The notes under the pieces were generated by a model. It saw only the letters and a program-made list of their open reading frames with translations. It did not search any database and was not told the origin of the DNA. Below are positions 52,545 to 61,601 of a stretch of DNA of 64,000 bases, piece after piece. Where the stretch lies: the NCBI GenBank assembly GCA_016617495.1, contig WYCU01000010.1, positions 1 to 64,000 on the forward strand, in the 5' to 3' direction. Within the stretch, counting starts at the first letter, position 1. Each line of letters begins with the position of its first letter. Source of the DNA: Azonexaceae bacterium s22 (GTDB lineage: Bacteria; Pseudomonadota; Gammaproteobacteria; Burkholderiales; Rhodocyclaceae). Made by a program: the position numbers and the translations under genes.

Positions 52545-53072
52545 ATGATCGCAGCCATCCTCAGTCTTACGGTTCTCGGTGCCGCACTCGGCATCATCCT
52601 GGGCTTCGCCAACAAGGTACTCAAGGTCGAAGGCAATCCGGTAGTCGAAGAACTGATCGCCATGATGCCCGGCTCGAACTGCGGCCAGTGCGGCTTTCCC
52701 GGTTGCTCGGGGGCGGCCGAAGCCATCGTCGACGGCACGGCACCGCCTACCTGCTGCCCGCCGGGCGGCAAGACGCTGGCCGCCGCCATCGCCGCCAAGC
52801 TGGGCTTGAGCGTTGATCTCTCGGCGATGAACGACGATGGGCCGAAGATCGCCATCGTCGCCGAGGAGTTGTGCATCGGCTGCTGCCGCTGTTCCAAGGT
52901 TTGCCCGACCGACGCGATCATCGGTGCGGCCAAGCAGATTCACAACGTGCTCCGCGAAGCCTGTACCGGCTGTTCGAGCTGCGTCGAAAAATGCCCGACC
53001 GAGGCGCTGGCGATGAAGCCGGTGCCGGTCACCCTCCAGCACTGGGTCATGCCCAAGCCGCTGGCTGCCTGA
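52545..53072 (+). CDS. rnfB: RnfB, iron-sulfur subunit of Rnf complex
   Basis: 175 residues. One N-terminal membrane helix precedes the four-cysteine Fe-S domain (SNCGQCGFPGCSG with a later CC). Two ferredoxin clusters follow, CIGCCRCSKVCP and CTGCSSCVEKCP. It passes electrons from the membrane subunits to soluble ferredoxin. AAGGAG precedes the ATG. Confidence 0.95.
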   Translation: MIAAILSLTVLGAALGIILGFANKVLKVEGNPVVEELIAMMPGSNCGQCGFPGCSGAAEAIVDGTAPPTCCPPGGKTLAAAIAAKLGLSVDLSAMNDDGPKIAIVAEELCIGCCRCSKVCPTDAIIGAAKQIHNVLREACTGCSSCVEKCPTEALAMKPVPVTLQHWVMPKPLAA

Positions 53073-53083
53073 GAGCGACGACC

Positions 53084-54619
53084 ATGGGATTCATGAATAT
53101 CTTGAAGCACTTCCTCGGCAGCGACTGGGGCGTGCATCCGGACGATCACAAGCGTCCGGCGGCCGATGCGGCAACGCGCCGCCTGCCGGTGCCGCCGCGC
53201 GTGCATCTGATGCTCTCGCAGCATGTCGGCGCGCCCTCGCGGCCGGTGGTGCTGGTCGGACAGAAAGTGAAGAAAGGCGAACTCATTGCCGCCGCGCAGG
53301 GCAATATTTCGGCCCCGCTGCACGCCTCCACTTCGGGCATCGTCAGTGCGATCGGCGAAATTACCGCGCCGCATGCCTCCGGCCTCGGCGGCATGGCCAT
53401 CTCCATCGATGCCGATGGCGAGGACGCCTGGCTGGAATGCGATCTGCCGGCCGATCCCTTCGCCCTTTCGCCGGCCGAAATCGCGACCCGCGTGGCCGCT
53501 GCCGGCGTGGTCGGGCTGGGCGGCGCGACGTTCCCGTCCTCGGTGAAGCTCAATCTCGGACGCCGCTCGGGCATCGATACGCTGATCGTCAATGGCAGCG
53601 AATGCGAGCCCTATCTCTCTTGCGACGACCGTCTGATGCGCGACAAGGCCGCGGACATCGTGGCCGGTATCCGGCTGATGCTGGTGTCGACCGGCGCCAA
53701 GGTGGCCAAGGTCGGGATCGAGGACAACAAGCCGGAAGCCATCGCCGCCATGCGCGAGGCGGCCGCCCGCTTTGGCGAAATTGAGATCACGCCGGTGCCG
53801 GCGCGTTACCCGATGGGCTCGGATCGCCAGCTCATCGTCGAACTCACCGGCCGCGAAGTGCCTTCCGATGCCCGCGCCGCCGACGTCGGGGTGATCGTGC
53901 ATAACGTCGGGACCGCTTATTCGGTGCAGCAAGCCGTTTGCCTGGGACGGCCGCTGGTCACCCGCTTGATGACGCTCAACGGCGCCGCCGTGAAAGCGCC
54001 CGGCAATTACGAAGTGCCGCTAGGTACGCTGATTAGCGATTGGGTGGCCTTTGCCGGCGGTACGCAAGCGGATATCGCCAAGATCGTCATGGGCGGGCCG
54101 ATGATGGGGACAGTGCTGCCGCACCTGCGTGTGCCGGTGGTTAAGGGCACGAGCGGCATTCTGTTGCTCAACGCGGCGGAAGCGGCGGCCTCGGAACCGG
54201 AGCCCTGCATTCGCTGTGGCAGTTGCGTCAAAGCTTGTCCGATGGGTCTCTTGCCGCTCGAAATGAGCGCCCGCATCCGCAACGACGACATGGAAGGCGC
54301 GGTCGATCTTGGGCTTTCCGACTGCATCGCCTGCGGCTGCTGCGCCTACGTATGTCCCTCGCACATTCCGCTGGTGCAGTACTTCTACCACGCCAAGGGC
54401 GATCTCTCGTCACGCGAACGCGCCAAGCTGCGCACCGAGGCGACCAAGAAACTGGCACTGCAGCGCCAGGAACGTCTGGAGCGCGAAGCCCGCGAAAAAG
54501 CCGAAGCCGCCGCCAAGCGCAAGGCCGAACGCGAGGCGGCCGCCGCCGCCAAGGCTGCTGCCGAAGCCGCTGCCCAAAATGTCGCGGTCAACGCTGAAAA
54601 ACAGGGAGAATCCGCATGA
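53084..54619 (+). CDS. rnfC: RnfC, NADH-binding subunit of Rnf complex
   Basis: 511 residues from ATG 53084. N-terminal RnfC barrel-sandwich region, FMN/NADH site VGLGGATFPSSVKLNLG and VNGSECEPYLSCDDRLM. Two 4Fe-4S motifs, CIRCGSCVKACP and CIACGCCAYVCP. The C-terminus is an alanine/lysine/glutamate-rich coiled coil. Its last residues (NVAVNAEKQGESA) are written by repeat copy R10. It overlaps rnfD by 4 bases. Confidence 0.94.
   Translation: MGFMNILKHFLGSDWGVHPDDHKRPAADAATRRLPVPPRVHLMLSQHVGAPSRPVVLVGQKVKKGELIAAAQGNISAPLHASTSGIVSAIGEITAPHASGLGGMAISIDADGEDAWLECDLPADPFALSPAEIATRVAAAGVVGLGGATFPSSVKLNLGRRSGIDTLIVNGSECEPYLSCDDRLMRDKAADIVAGIRLMLVSTGAKVAKVGIEDNKPEAIAAMREAAARFGEIEITPVPARYPMGSDRQLIVELTGREVPSDARAADVGVIVHNVGTAYSVQQAVCLGRPLVTRLMTLNGAAVKAPGNYEVPLGTLISDWVAFAGGTQADIAKIVMGGPMMGTVLPHLRVPVVKGTSGILLLNAAEAAASEPEPCIRCGSCVKACPMGLLPLEMSARIRNDDMEGAVDLGLSDCIACGCCAYVCPSHIPLVQYFYHAKGDLSSRERAKLRTEATKKLALQRQERLEREAREKAEAAAKRKAEREAAAAAKAAAEAAAQNVAVNAEKQGESA
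54579..54612 (+). repeat. interspersed repeat copy R10 (end of rnfC)
   Basis: AATGTCGCGGTCAACG then CTGAAAAACAGGGAGAA, in frame at the rnfC C-terminus. Its last bases contribute GGGAGAA, the ribosome site of rnfD. Confidence 0.7.
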
Positions 54620-55713
54620 GTGTCTCGACACTGGCGCCCGCGCCGATTGCCTCGCCGCACGCCCACGGCGGCAACACCGTTTCGCGCACGATGTTCCGCG
54701 TGCAGATGGCGCTGGTGCCGGCCACGCTGTATGGCTTCTGGTTGTTCGGCTGGCCCGCCTTCTTCCTCTGGGCGCTGACCATCCTCTCGTGCCTCGGATT
54801 CGAGGCACTGTCGCTGAAACTGATGGGGAGCACGCGCATCAAGGGCACCCTGTTCGACGGCTCGGCAATGCTCACCGGCTGGTTGCTGGCCATGACCTTG
54901 CCGCCCTGGGCGCCCTGGTGGGTGGCCGTGGTCGGCGGTTTCATTGCCATCGTCATCGGCAAGCAAGTGTTCGGCGGGGTCGGCCAGAATGTGTTCAACC
55001 CGGCCATGGTGGCGCGGGTGGCCTTGCTGGTGTCCTTCCCGGTGCCGCTGACCCTGTGGGTGGCGCCTTTGCCGGCAGCCGGTGTGGCCGGGCCGGATTT
55101 CATCCACGGTCTGCAGGTGCTGCTGGGCAACCAGAGCATCCCCGATGCCATGACCAGCGCGTCGCTGCTCGGGTACACCAAAACGGAAATGACCCGCGGC
55201 GTCGATCTCGCACATTCGCTTGCGGGCAACCACGGCGCCCTGTTTTCCTGGGTCGGCACGCGGGCTGGCAGCCTTGGCGAATCGGCATCGTTGCTGATCC
55301 TCGCTGGCGGCATCTACATGCTGTTTGCCGGGATCATCACCTGGCATACGCCGCTTGCCGTGCTGGCCGGCCTGGCGATTCCCGCGGCCATCGGGCATGC
55401 CGTCGATCCGGCCCATTACCTGAGCGTATCCGCGCATCTGCTCTCCGGGGCGGCCATGCTGGGTGCCTTTTTCATCGCTACCGATTACGTGACCTCGCCG
55501 AATACCGGCAAGGGGCAGATCGTCTTCGGTCTGGGTATCGGGCTGCTGACCTGGATCATCCGCACCTGGGGCGGTTATCCGGAAGGGATGGCTTTCGCCG
55601 TGCTGCTGATGAATGCACTGACCCCGGTGATCGATCGCTTCATCAAGCCGCGCATCCTCGGTCGGGACCGCCGCGGAAAGCCGCTCGACATTCCGGAAAA
55701 ACAGGGAGCCTGA
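54616..55713 (+). CDS. rnfD: RnfD, membrane flavoprotein subunit of Rnf
   Basis: 365 residues with about nine membrane helices (e.g. VGQNVFNPAMVARVALLVSF). The flavinylation region reads DAMTSASLLG. Many relatives have Thr in the S-x-A-T position where this one has Ser, so covalent FMN attachment may be on Ser or differ. FIATDYVTSPNTGKGQIVFG and the C-terminal YPEGMAFAVLLMNALTPVID segments are typical. Confidence 0.94.
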   Translation: MSVSTLAPAPIASPHAHGGNTVSRTMFRVQMALVPATLYGFWLFGWPAFFLWALTILSCLGFEALSLKLMGSTRIKGTLFDGSAMLTGWLLAMTLPPWAPWWVAVVGGFIAIVIGKQVFGGVGQNVFNPAMVARVALLVSFPVPLTLWVAPLPAAGVAGPDFIHGLQVLLGNQSIPDAMTSASLLGYTKTEMTRGVDLAHSLAGNHGALFSWVGTRAGSLGESASLLILAGGIYMLFAGIITWHTPLAVLAGLAIPAAIGHAVDPAHYLSVSAHLLSGAAMLGAFFIATDYVTSPNTGKGQIVFGLGIGLLTWIIRTWGGYPEGMAFAVLLMNALTPVIDRFIKPRILGRDRRGKPLDIPEKQGA

Positions 55714-55714
55714 G

Positions 55715-56320
55715 ATGAATTTCGAGACTTTCCGCGAGAAGATCGGTTATCAGCCGGTGTTGCTGGGCACCTTCGCACTGCTGGCCAGCGGTGCGCTGGC
55801 CTGGGCATCGAGCGCCACGGGCGACGCCATCGCCGCCGCCGAAGCCAAGGATCTGCGCGATTCCTTGTCCGAGGTGCTGCCGGCGGGCACGGCCGACAAC
55901 GATTTCCTCAAGGATACCGTCGAGCTGGAAAAGGATGGCAAACCCATCGTCATCTACCGGGCGCGCAAGGATGGCGCGGTTCAGGCTGCCCTGTTCAAGG
56001 TGTCCGAGCGCGGCTATTCGGGCGAAATCCAGGTGCTGATGGCCGTGGGGACCGATGGGCGGGCGCTCGGGGTGCGCGTACTCAAACACACCGAAACGCC
56101 GGGCCTGGGCGACAAGATCGAGATCAAGAAAGACCCGTGGGTCAAGAGTTTCGATGGCAAGTCGCTGGGCGATCCGGCGCCGGAAAAGTGGGCCGTCAAG
56201 AAGGATGGCGGGGTGTTCGACCAGTTTGCCGGTGCCACCATCACCCCGCGTGCCGTGGTCAAGGCCGTCAAGGGCGGCATGGATTTCTTCACCGCCCACA
56301 AGGCGGAAATCACCGGCTAG
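55715..56320 (+). CDS. rnfG: RnfG, periplasmic flavoprotein subunit of Rnf
   Basis: 201 residues. One N-terminal membrane helix, then a periplasmic FMN-binding domain. The flavinylation motif is complete: DQFAGATITPRAVVKAVKGG, with the Thr in GATIT as acceptor. Starts 1 base behind the rnfD stop, with GGGAGCC overlapping that stop as ribosome site. Confidence 0.94.
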   Translation: MNFETFREKIGYQPVLLGTFALLASGALAWASSATGDAIAAAEAKDLRDSLSEVLPAGTADNDFLKDTVELEKDGKPIVIYRARKDGAVQAALFKVSERGYSGEIQVLMAVGTDGRALGVRVLKHTETPGLGDKIEIKKDPWVKSFDGKSLGDPAPEKWAVKKDGGVFDQFAGATITPRAVVKAVKGGMDFFTAHKAEITG

Positions 56321-56327
56321 GAGCGCA

Positions 56328-57011
56328 ATGATGAGCGATAACTACGGCAGCATCATGAAGGAAGGGCTGTGGGGCCAGAACGTGGTCTTTGCCCAGCTTC
56401 TGGCAATGTGCCCGACCATGGCGGTGACCACCAGCGGCACCAACGGCCTGGGCATGGGGTTGGCGACGACGGCGGTACTGGTGGTGTCCAATATCCTGGT
56501 TTCAGCGATTCGCCACACCGTCAGCTCACAGGTCCGTATTCCGGTCTTCGTCGTGCTGATCGCCACCTTGGTGACGATTGTGGACATGGCGATGAATGCC
56601 TGGCTGCACGATCTATATAAAGTGCTTGGCCTGTTCATCGCGCTGATTGTGGTCAATTGCGCCATTCTCGGCCGGGCGGAAGCCTTTGCGGTGAAGAACG
56701 GTGTCGTGGCTTCGGCGGTCGATGGTCTGGCCATGGGCCTGGGCTTTACCGGCGCGTTGACGGTGATCGGCCTGATCCGCGAGTTTCTCGGCGCCGGGAC
56801 GCTGTTTGCGCAGGCCTCCAACCTGCTCGGTCCGGCCTTCGCGTTTCTGGAAATGAAAGTGCCGGGCTACGGCGGCGCGCTGCTGATGATCCTGCCGCCG
56901 GGCGGCTTTGCGATCCTCGGTTTTCTGCTGGCCGGCAAGCGTATTCTGGATCAGCGCATGGAAGCGAAGGCCGCCGAAGCGGTGGGCTGCGCCGTCCATG
57001 CGGCGACTTGA
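56328..57011 (+). CDS. rnfE: RnfE, membrane subunit of Rnf
   Basis: 227 residues with six membrane helices. EGLWGQNVVFAQLLAMCPTMAVT near the start and VVNCAILGRAEAFA in the middle carry the cysteines that mirror RnfA. Together they hold the intramembrane cluster. ATG 56328 follows AGGAG at suitable distance; a second ATG is adjacent. Confidence 0.94.
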   Translation: MMSDNYGSIMKEGLWGQNVVFAQLLAMCPTMAVTTSGTNGLGMGLATTAVLVVSNILVSAIRHTVSSQVRIPVFVVLIATLVTIVDMAMNAWLHDLYKVLGLFIALIVVNCAILGRAEAFAVKNGVVASAVDGLAMGLGFTGALTVIGLIREFLGAGTLFAQASNLLGPAFAFLEMKVPGYGGALLMILPPGGFAILGFLLAGKRILDQRMEAKAAEAVGCAVHAAT

Positions 57012-57022
57012 GGGGGATTGTC

Positions 57023-57292
57023 ATGCAGATCGGGGTTGCCTATTCCGAACCGGGTCAGCAGATCTGGCTCAACATCGAAGTGCCGGAGGATTCCCGGGTC
57101 AAGGATGCCATCGAGCGTTCCGGCATTCTCCAGCAGTTTCCGCACATCGATCTGGCAGCGCAAAAAGTCGGGGTTTTCGGGCGGCTGGTCAAGCTGGATG
57201 CAGCGCTCAAGCCCGGTGATCGTATTGAAATCTACCGGGGTATCATTGCCGATCCTGAAACCGTCCCGCGTAGGGACATGAACGACGATTGA
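57023..57292 (+). CDS. rnfH: RnfH, small Rnf-associated protein
   Basis: 89 residues with a ubiquitin-like beta-grasp fold: IGVAYSEPGQQIWLNIEVPE, VGVFGRLVKLDAALKPGDRI and EIYRGIIADP. RnfH ends the rnf operon in Rhodobacter and relatives; its role is not settled. The longer frame upstream over rnfE is not real. Confidence 0.9.
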   Translation: MQIGVAYSEPGQQIWLNIEVPEDSRVKDAIERSGILQQFPHIDLAAQKVGVFGRLVKLDAALKPGDRIEIYRGIIADPETVPRRDMNDD

Positions 57293-57296
57293 GGCC

Positions 57297-58424
57297 ATGA
57301 CCATAAAAATTACGACGGTGCGCGAGCTGGCACCGGGAGAGCATCGCGTCGCCCTGGTACCGGAGACGGCCAAGAAATTTGCCGCGCTGGGGGCGACCCT
57401 CTGCATCGAGCAGAGCGCTGGTACCGACAGCCATTTCCTCGATGGCGATTACGAAGGCGTCACCTTGGCCGACGGCATGCCCAATGCCTATGCCGGGGCG
57501 CACCTGATTTTGCGCGTCACCCCGCCGTCCGCTGCGGAAATTTCCGCCATGCCGGAAGGCGCCGTGCTGATCGGCATGCTCAAACCTTATGAATCCGCGG
57601 AACGTCTGGCGGCGCTCAATGCGCGCAAGATCACCGCCTTTTCGCTCGAACTGCTGCCGCGCATTTCGCGGGCGCAGAGCATGGATGCGCTGTCGTCGCA
57701 GGGCGCCTGCGCCGGCTATCAGTGCGGCTTGATCGCCGCCGCGCGTTGCACCAAGTTTTTCCCGATGCTGACCACGGCAGCCGGCACGATCCGCCCGGCC
57801 CGCGTGCTGGTGATCGGTGCCGGCGTCGCCGGCTTGCAGGCCATTGCGACCTGCAAACGCCTGGGCGCGATGGTCGAAGCCTATGACGTGCGCGCAGCCG
57901 CTCGCGAGCAGATCGAATCGCTGGGCGCCAAGTTCGTCGATACCGGCGTTTCCGCCGACGGTTCGGGGGGCTATGCCCGCGAGCTTTCCGCTGAGGAAAA
58001 GGCGCAGCAGGCCGAAAAGCTGGCCAAGGCCGTTGCCGGTGCCGATGTGGTGATCAGCACGGCGGCCATTCCGGGCAAGAAGGCGCCGATCATCATCACC
58101 CGCGAGATGATCGCGCGGATGAAATATGGCGCCATCATCGTCGACATGGCCGCCGAATCCGGCGGCAACTGCGAACTGACGCAGCCGGGCGAGCATGTGG
58201 TGGCCAACGATGTGCATATCCACGGCCCGCTCAACCTGCCTTCGCGCATGCCGACGCATGCTTCCGAGCTGTACGCGAAGAATCTCTACAACTTCCTTTC
58301 GCCGTGGATCAAGGACGGCCAACTCGTTTTCGATTGGGAAGACGACGTCGTGGCCGGTACTTTGCTCTGCAAGGATGGCGTGACGGTTCACGCCACGGTG
58401 AAACAGGTTCTGGGAGTCGCGTAA
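57297..58424 (+). CDS. pntAA: NAD(P) transhydrogenase alpha subunit, part 1
   Basis: 375 residues, the soluble NAD(H)-binding domain I. RELAPGEHRVALVPETAKKF opens the alanine-dehydrogenase-like fold. The Rossmann motif is VLVIGAGVAGLQAIATCKRLGA in two pieces, and RAAAREQIESLGAKFV and DMAAESGGNCE follow. It begins 4 bases behind rnfH, so Rnf and transhydrogenase form one operon. Confidence 0.93.
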   Translation: MTIKITTVRELAPGEHRVALVPETAKKFAALGATLCIEQSAGTDSHFLDGDYEGVTLADGMPNAYAGAHLILRVTPPSAAEISAMPEGAVLIGMLKPYESAERLAALNARKITAFSLELLPRISRAQSMDALSSQGACAGYQCGLIAAARCTKFFPMLTTAAGTIRPARVLVIGAGVAGLQAIATCKRLGAMVEAYDVRAAAREQIESLGAKFVDTGVSADGSGGYARELSAEEKAQQAEKLAKAVAGADVVISTAAIPGKKAPIIITREMIARMKYGAIIVDMAAESGGNCELTQPGEHVVANDVHIHGPLNLPSRMPTHASELYAKNLYNFLSPWIKDGQLVFDWEDDVVAGTLLCKDGVTVHATVKQVLGVA

Positions 58425-58708
58425 TGGACGGCATGCTTGCTTTGTATATCTTCATGCTCGCGGCCTTTACCGGCTACGAGATCATCGCCAAGGTACCGGT
58501 CATCCTGCACACCCCGCTGATGTCCGGCTCCAACTTCATTCACGGCGTCGTGGTCGTCGGCGCGATGATCGCGCTCGGCGGGGCCGAAACGGTCGTCGAG
58601 CAGGCCATCGGCTTCTTCGCTGTGGCGCTGGGCGCGGCCAATGCGGCTGGCGGCTACGTGGTGACCGAGCGCATGCTCGGCATGTTCAAGAAGAAGGAGG
58701 GTGCATGA
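58424..58708 (+). CDS. pntAB: NAD(P) transhydrogenase alpha subunit, part 2
   Basis: 94 residues with three membrane helices: LALYIFMLAAFTGYEIIAKV, PLMSGSNFIHGVVVVGAM and GFFAVALGAANAAGGYVVTE. In enteric bacteria this part is fused to PntA; the split form is usual in alpha- and betaproteobacteria. Its start overlaps the pntAA stop by one base (TAATG) and its stop overlaps pntB (ATGA). Confidence 0.92.
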   Translation: MDGMLALYIFMLAAFTGYEIIAKVPVILHTPLMSGSNFIHGVVVVGAMIALGGAETVVEQAIGFFAVALGAANAAGGYVVTERMLGMFKKKEGA

Positions 58709-60078
58709 TGACTCTCCCGATCTACGTTCAAGGCGCCTGGTTCCTCGGCGCGCTGCTCTTCATCTTCGGCCTCAAGGGCATGAGTTCCCCGGCAACCGCA
58801 CGGCGCGGTATTGTCGTGGCCGGTTACGGCATGCTGGTCGCCGTGGCGGGGACTTTCCTTGTGCCGGGCCTGCAGAATCTGGCCCTGATGCTGGTCGCGC
58901 TGGTACTCGGCGGTGCCGGTGCCTGGATTTCCGGTCAGCGCGTCAAGATGACCGACATGCCGCAGATGGTGGCCATTTACAACGGCATGGGTGGCGGTGC
59001 TGCGGCCGGTATTGCCGCAGTGGAATTCGCCCGTGGCGGCTCGCACCATACGATTACGGTGGTGCTGGCGGTGATCGGCGCGCTCATCGGTGCCGTTTCG
59101 TTCACCGGTTCCTGTGTAGCCTGGGCCAAGTTGCAGGGCGTGCTTAAAAAAGCCTACCGTCTGCCGGCACAGAATGCGGTCAACGTCGTGCTGGCCCTGG
59201 CGGCGGTGGCGCTGGGGGTGGCCATGGTGGTTTCGGCGCCGGCACGGCCGGAACTGGTGGTCGGCTTCTTCGCGCTGGCCTTGCTGCTGGGTCTGGTAGT
59301 CACGCTGCCCATCGGCGGAGCGGACATGCCGGTGGTGATTTCGCTGTTCAACGCCTTTACCGGGCTGGCGGTCGGCTTCGAGGGCTACGTGCTCGGCAAT
59401 CCGGCACTCATCATCGCCGGTATTGTGGTGGGCGCTGCGGGGACGCTGCTGACGCAATTGATGGCCAAGGCCATGAACCGTCCGCTCTCCAATATCCTCT
59501 TTACGCCGATGGTGGCGGCCGGCAGCGGCGAGGCGATCAGCGGCACGATGAAGGAAGTCGGACCGATCGACGCGGCGGCGATGATGCGTTATGCCGCCAA
59601 GGTCATCATCGTGCCGGGCTACGGCATGGCCGTCGCCCACGCCCAGCACAAGGTCTGGGAAATGACCGAACTGCTTGAAGAGGCCGGCGTCGAGGTCAAA
59701 TTTGCCATTCACCCGGTGGCCGGGCGCATGCCGGGCCACATGAACGTGCTGCTGGCGGAAGCGGGTGTGCCTTACGACAAGATTTTCGATCTCGACGAGA
59801 TCAACGGCGAGTTTGGCCAGGCCGACGTGGCGCTCATCATCGGCGCCAACGACGTGGTGAATCCGACGGCGCGCACTGACAAATCCAGCCCGATCTACGG
59901 CATGCCCATCCTCAATGCGGATCAGGCGCAGAACGTGATCGTCATCAAGCGTGGCAAAGGTACCGGGTATTCCGGGGTGGAAAACGCCCTGTTCTACACT
60001 GACAACTGCCGCATGCTCTATGGCGATGCACAGCCGATGGCCGCGGAAATCATCCAGCACCTCAAGACGATGGGGTAA
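58705..60078 (+). CDS. pntB: NAD(P) transhydrogenase beta subunit
   Basis: 457 residues. About eight to nine membrane helices are followed by the NADP(H)-binding domain III: VIIVPGYGMAVAHAQHKVWE, IHPVAGRMPGHMNVLLAEAG, and INGEFGQADVALIIGANDVV. The enzyme uses proton flow to turn NADH into NADPH, or the reverse. Beside Rnf it can balance the pyridine-nucleotide pools during nitrogen fixation. Confidence 0.94.
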   Translation: MMTLPIYVQGAWFLGALLFIFGLKGMSSPATARRGIVVAGYGMLVAVAGTFLVPGLQNLALMLVALVLGGAGAWISGQRVKMTDMPQMVAIYNGMGGGAAAGIAAVEFARGGSHHTITVVLAVIGALIGAVSFTGSCVAWAKLQGVLKKAYRLPAQNAVNVVLALAAVALGVAMVVSAPARPELVVGFFALALLLGLVVTLPIGGADMPVVISLFNAFTGLAVGFEGYVLGNPALIIAGIVVGAAGTLLTQLMAKAMNRPLSNILFTPMVAAGSGEAISGTMKEVGPIDAAAMMRYAAKVIIVPGYGMAVAHAQHKVWEMTELLEEAGVEVKFAIHPVAGRMPGHMNVLLAEAGVPYDKIFDLDEINGEFGQADVALIIGANDVVNPTARTDKSSPIYGMPILNADQAQNVIVIKRGKGTGYSGVENALFYTDNCRMLYGDAQPMAAEIIQHLKTMG

Positions 60079-60083
60079 GGGCG

Positions 60084-60117
60084 ATTGTCGCGGTCGACTG
60101 CTTTTTTCGGGCAAAAA
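60084..60117 (+). repeat. interspersed repeat copy R11
   Basis: ATTGTCGCGGTCGACT then GCTTTTTTCGGGCAAAAA, 5 bases behind the pntB stop and 29 bases before the next gene. Confidence 0.85.
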
Positions 60118-60146
60118 TGAATTAAAACCACCCTTGGGGAACAGCC

Positions 60147-61460
60147 ATGCACCGCCTGATCGTCACGCTCCTGTTGTTACCGCTCCCGGCCTTCGCGGCC
60201 GGGAATTTACCCTCGGTCGGCGGTATTCCGATCGATTTCATCCTCTTCGCGCTGACCCTGCTCGGTGTCGCCCTGTTCCACCATGCCACGCTGTATGTGG
60301 CCTTGACCGGGCTGTTCACCATCAGCCTGTACAAGATTCTGGTGACCGGGTTCAAGACCGGGGTCGGCGTGGCGGGGTTTTTCGGGCACCTCGGGCATGA
60401 ATGGGTGACCATTGCCAACCTGTTCTGCCTGCTCACCGGTTTTGCGCTGCTGGCGCGCCATTTCGAGAAAAGCCATGTGCCGGTCATTCTGCCGAAGTAT
60501 CTGCCCGATGACTGGAAGGGTGGCTTCGTCTTGCTGGTGATGGTGTTCGTGATTTCCAGCTTCCTCGACAACATCGCCGCGGCGCTGATCGGCGGCGCCA
60601 TGGCCCACCAGCTGTTCAAGGCCAAGGTGCATATCGGCTTCCTCGCTGCCATCGTCGCCGCCTCCAACGCCGGCGGTTCGGGCTCTGTCGTTGGCGATAC
60701 GACCACGACCATGATGTGGATCGACGGCATCAGCCCGCTGACCGTGCTCGATGCCTACATCGCCGCCGGGGTGGCCTTGCTCATCATCGGCTACTTCGGC
60801 GCCCGTCAGCAACATGCCTACTCGCCGATCATCAAGAACGCCCACCAGCACACCCATATCGACTGGGGGCGCATTTTCATCGTCGGTACCATGCTGGTTT
60901 TTGCCGTGGCGACCAATATCACCGTCAACGTCAAATTCCCGGAACTGGCCGATCATTTCCCCTTCATCGGGGTGGCCGTCTGGACAGCCATCATCCTGAC
61001 CATCCCGGTGCGTCGTCATGACTGGGAAGTGCTGCCGGAAACCGTGAAGGGCTCGGTCTTCCTGCTTTCGCTGGTGCTCTGCGCCTCCATGATGCCGGTC
61101 GAAGAACTGCCGCAGGCCTCATGGCAGAGCGCGCTGGCGTTGGGATTCATTTCCGCCGTCTTCGACAACATCCCGCTGACTGCGCTGGCCCTGCGCCAGG
61201 GCGGCTACGACTGGGGCTTCCTGGCCTACGCCGTGGGCTTTGGCGGTTCCATGCTGTGGTTCGGTTCTTCGGCGGGCGTGGCTTTGTCCAGCATGTTCCC
61301 CGAGGCCCGCTCCGCCGTGCAGTGGCTGCGCCATGGCTGGCACGTCGCCGTCGCTTATGTGGTCGGCTTTTTCGTGTTGCTGGCTGTGCTGGGCTGGCAT
61401 CCCGAAGTGCCCCACAAAACCAAGGCCCTGCCTGCCGTCGTACAGCCAGCGGCGAATTGA
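60147..61460 (+). CDS. NhaD-like/ArsB-NhaD superfamily ion transporter
   Basis: 437 residues, about eleven membrane helices after a signal-like start (HRLIVTLLLLPLPAFA). Conserved family stretches include FLDNIAAALIGGAMAH, AASNAGGSGSVVGDTTTTMMW and ISAVFDNIPLTALAL. The paired DN motifs on opposite halves are typical of NhaD sodium/proton antiporters. It follows the Rnf-Pnt operon after a 68-base gap containing R11. A role in using the sodium gradient for Rnf is attractive, but citrate-type transport cannot be excluded. Confidence 0.75.
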   Translation: MHRLIVTLLLLPLPAFAAGNLPSVGGIPIDFILFALTLLGVALFHHATLYVALTGLFTISLYKILVTGFKTGVGVAGFFGHLGHEWVTIANLFCLLTGFALLARHFEKSHVPVILPKYLPDDWKGGFVLLVMVFVISSFLDNIAAALIGGAMAHQLFKAKVHIGFLAAIVAASNAGGSGSVVGDTTTTMMWIDGISPLTVLDAYIAAGVALLIIGYFGARQQHAYSPIIKNAHQHTHIDWGRIFIVGTMLVFAVATNITVNVKFPELADHFPFIGVAVWTAIILTIPVRRHDWEVLPETVKGSVFLLSLVLCASMMPVEELPQASWQSALALGFISAVFDNIPLTALALRQGGYDWGFLAYAVGFGGSMLWFGSSAGVALSSMFPEARSAVQWLRHGWHVAVAYVVGFFVLLAVLGWHPEVPHKTKALPAVVQPAAN

Positions 61461-61482
61461 CGGCTCGCCGCCACCCCACCGG

Positions 61483-61509
61483 AACGGAGCCCATGCGGCT
61501 CCGTTTTTT
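61483..61509 (+). terminator. intrinsic terminator behind the NhaD-like gene
   Basis: ACGGAGCC-CATGC-GGCTCCGT, a perfect 8-bp stem followed by six T in a row. It should end the rnf-pnt-transporter transcript. Confidence 0.9.
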
Positions 61510-61524
61510 GTTGCATTTGCGACA
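61509..61524. promoter_or_regulatory. NifA-site-like sequence before the HhH gene
   Basis: TGT-TGCATTTGCG-ACA fits the consensus. It lies directly behind the terminator T run. The nearest downstream GG-N10 element ends in TTGT rather than TTGC, so no clear sigma-54 promoter goes with it. Confidence 0.6.
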
Positions 61525-61601
61525 TCGGCAAGGCGGAATCATGCACCGAACGGGTGCCTGAATTGTTTTGTAACGTCATGAAAATTAAGAGAAAATTGTC
61601 C

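Noticed and set aside
51683-52933. Upstream extension of the nifL frame to 927 codons
   Set aside because: The extension runs antisense through rnfA and the promoter region; the PAS protein begins properly at 51682 with GGAG in front.
58654-60114. 486-codon minus-strand frame opposite pntB
   Set aside because: Antisense to a conserved transhydrogenase subunit; His/Arg-rich translation typical of a shadow frame.
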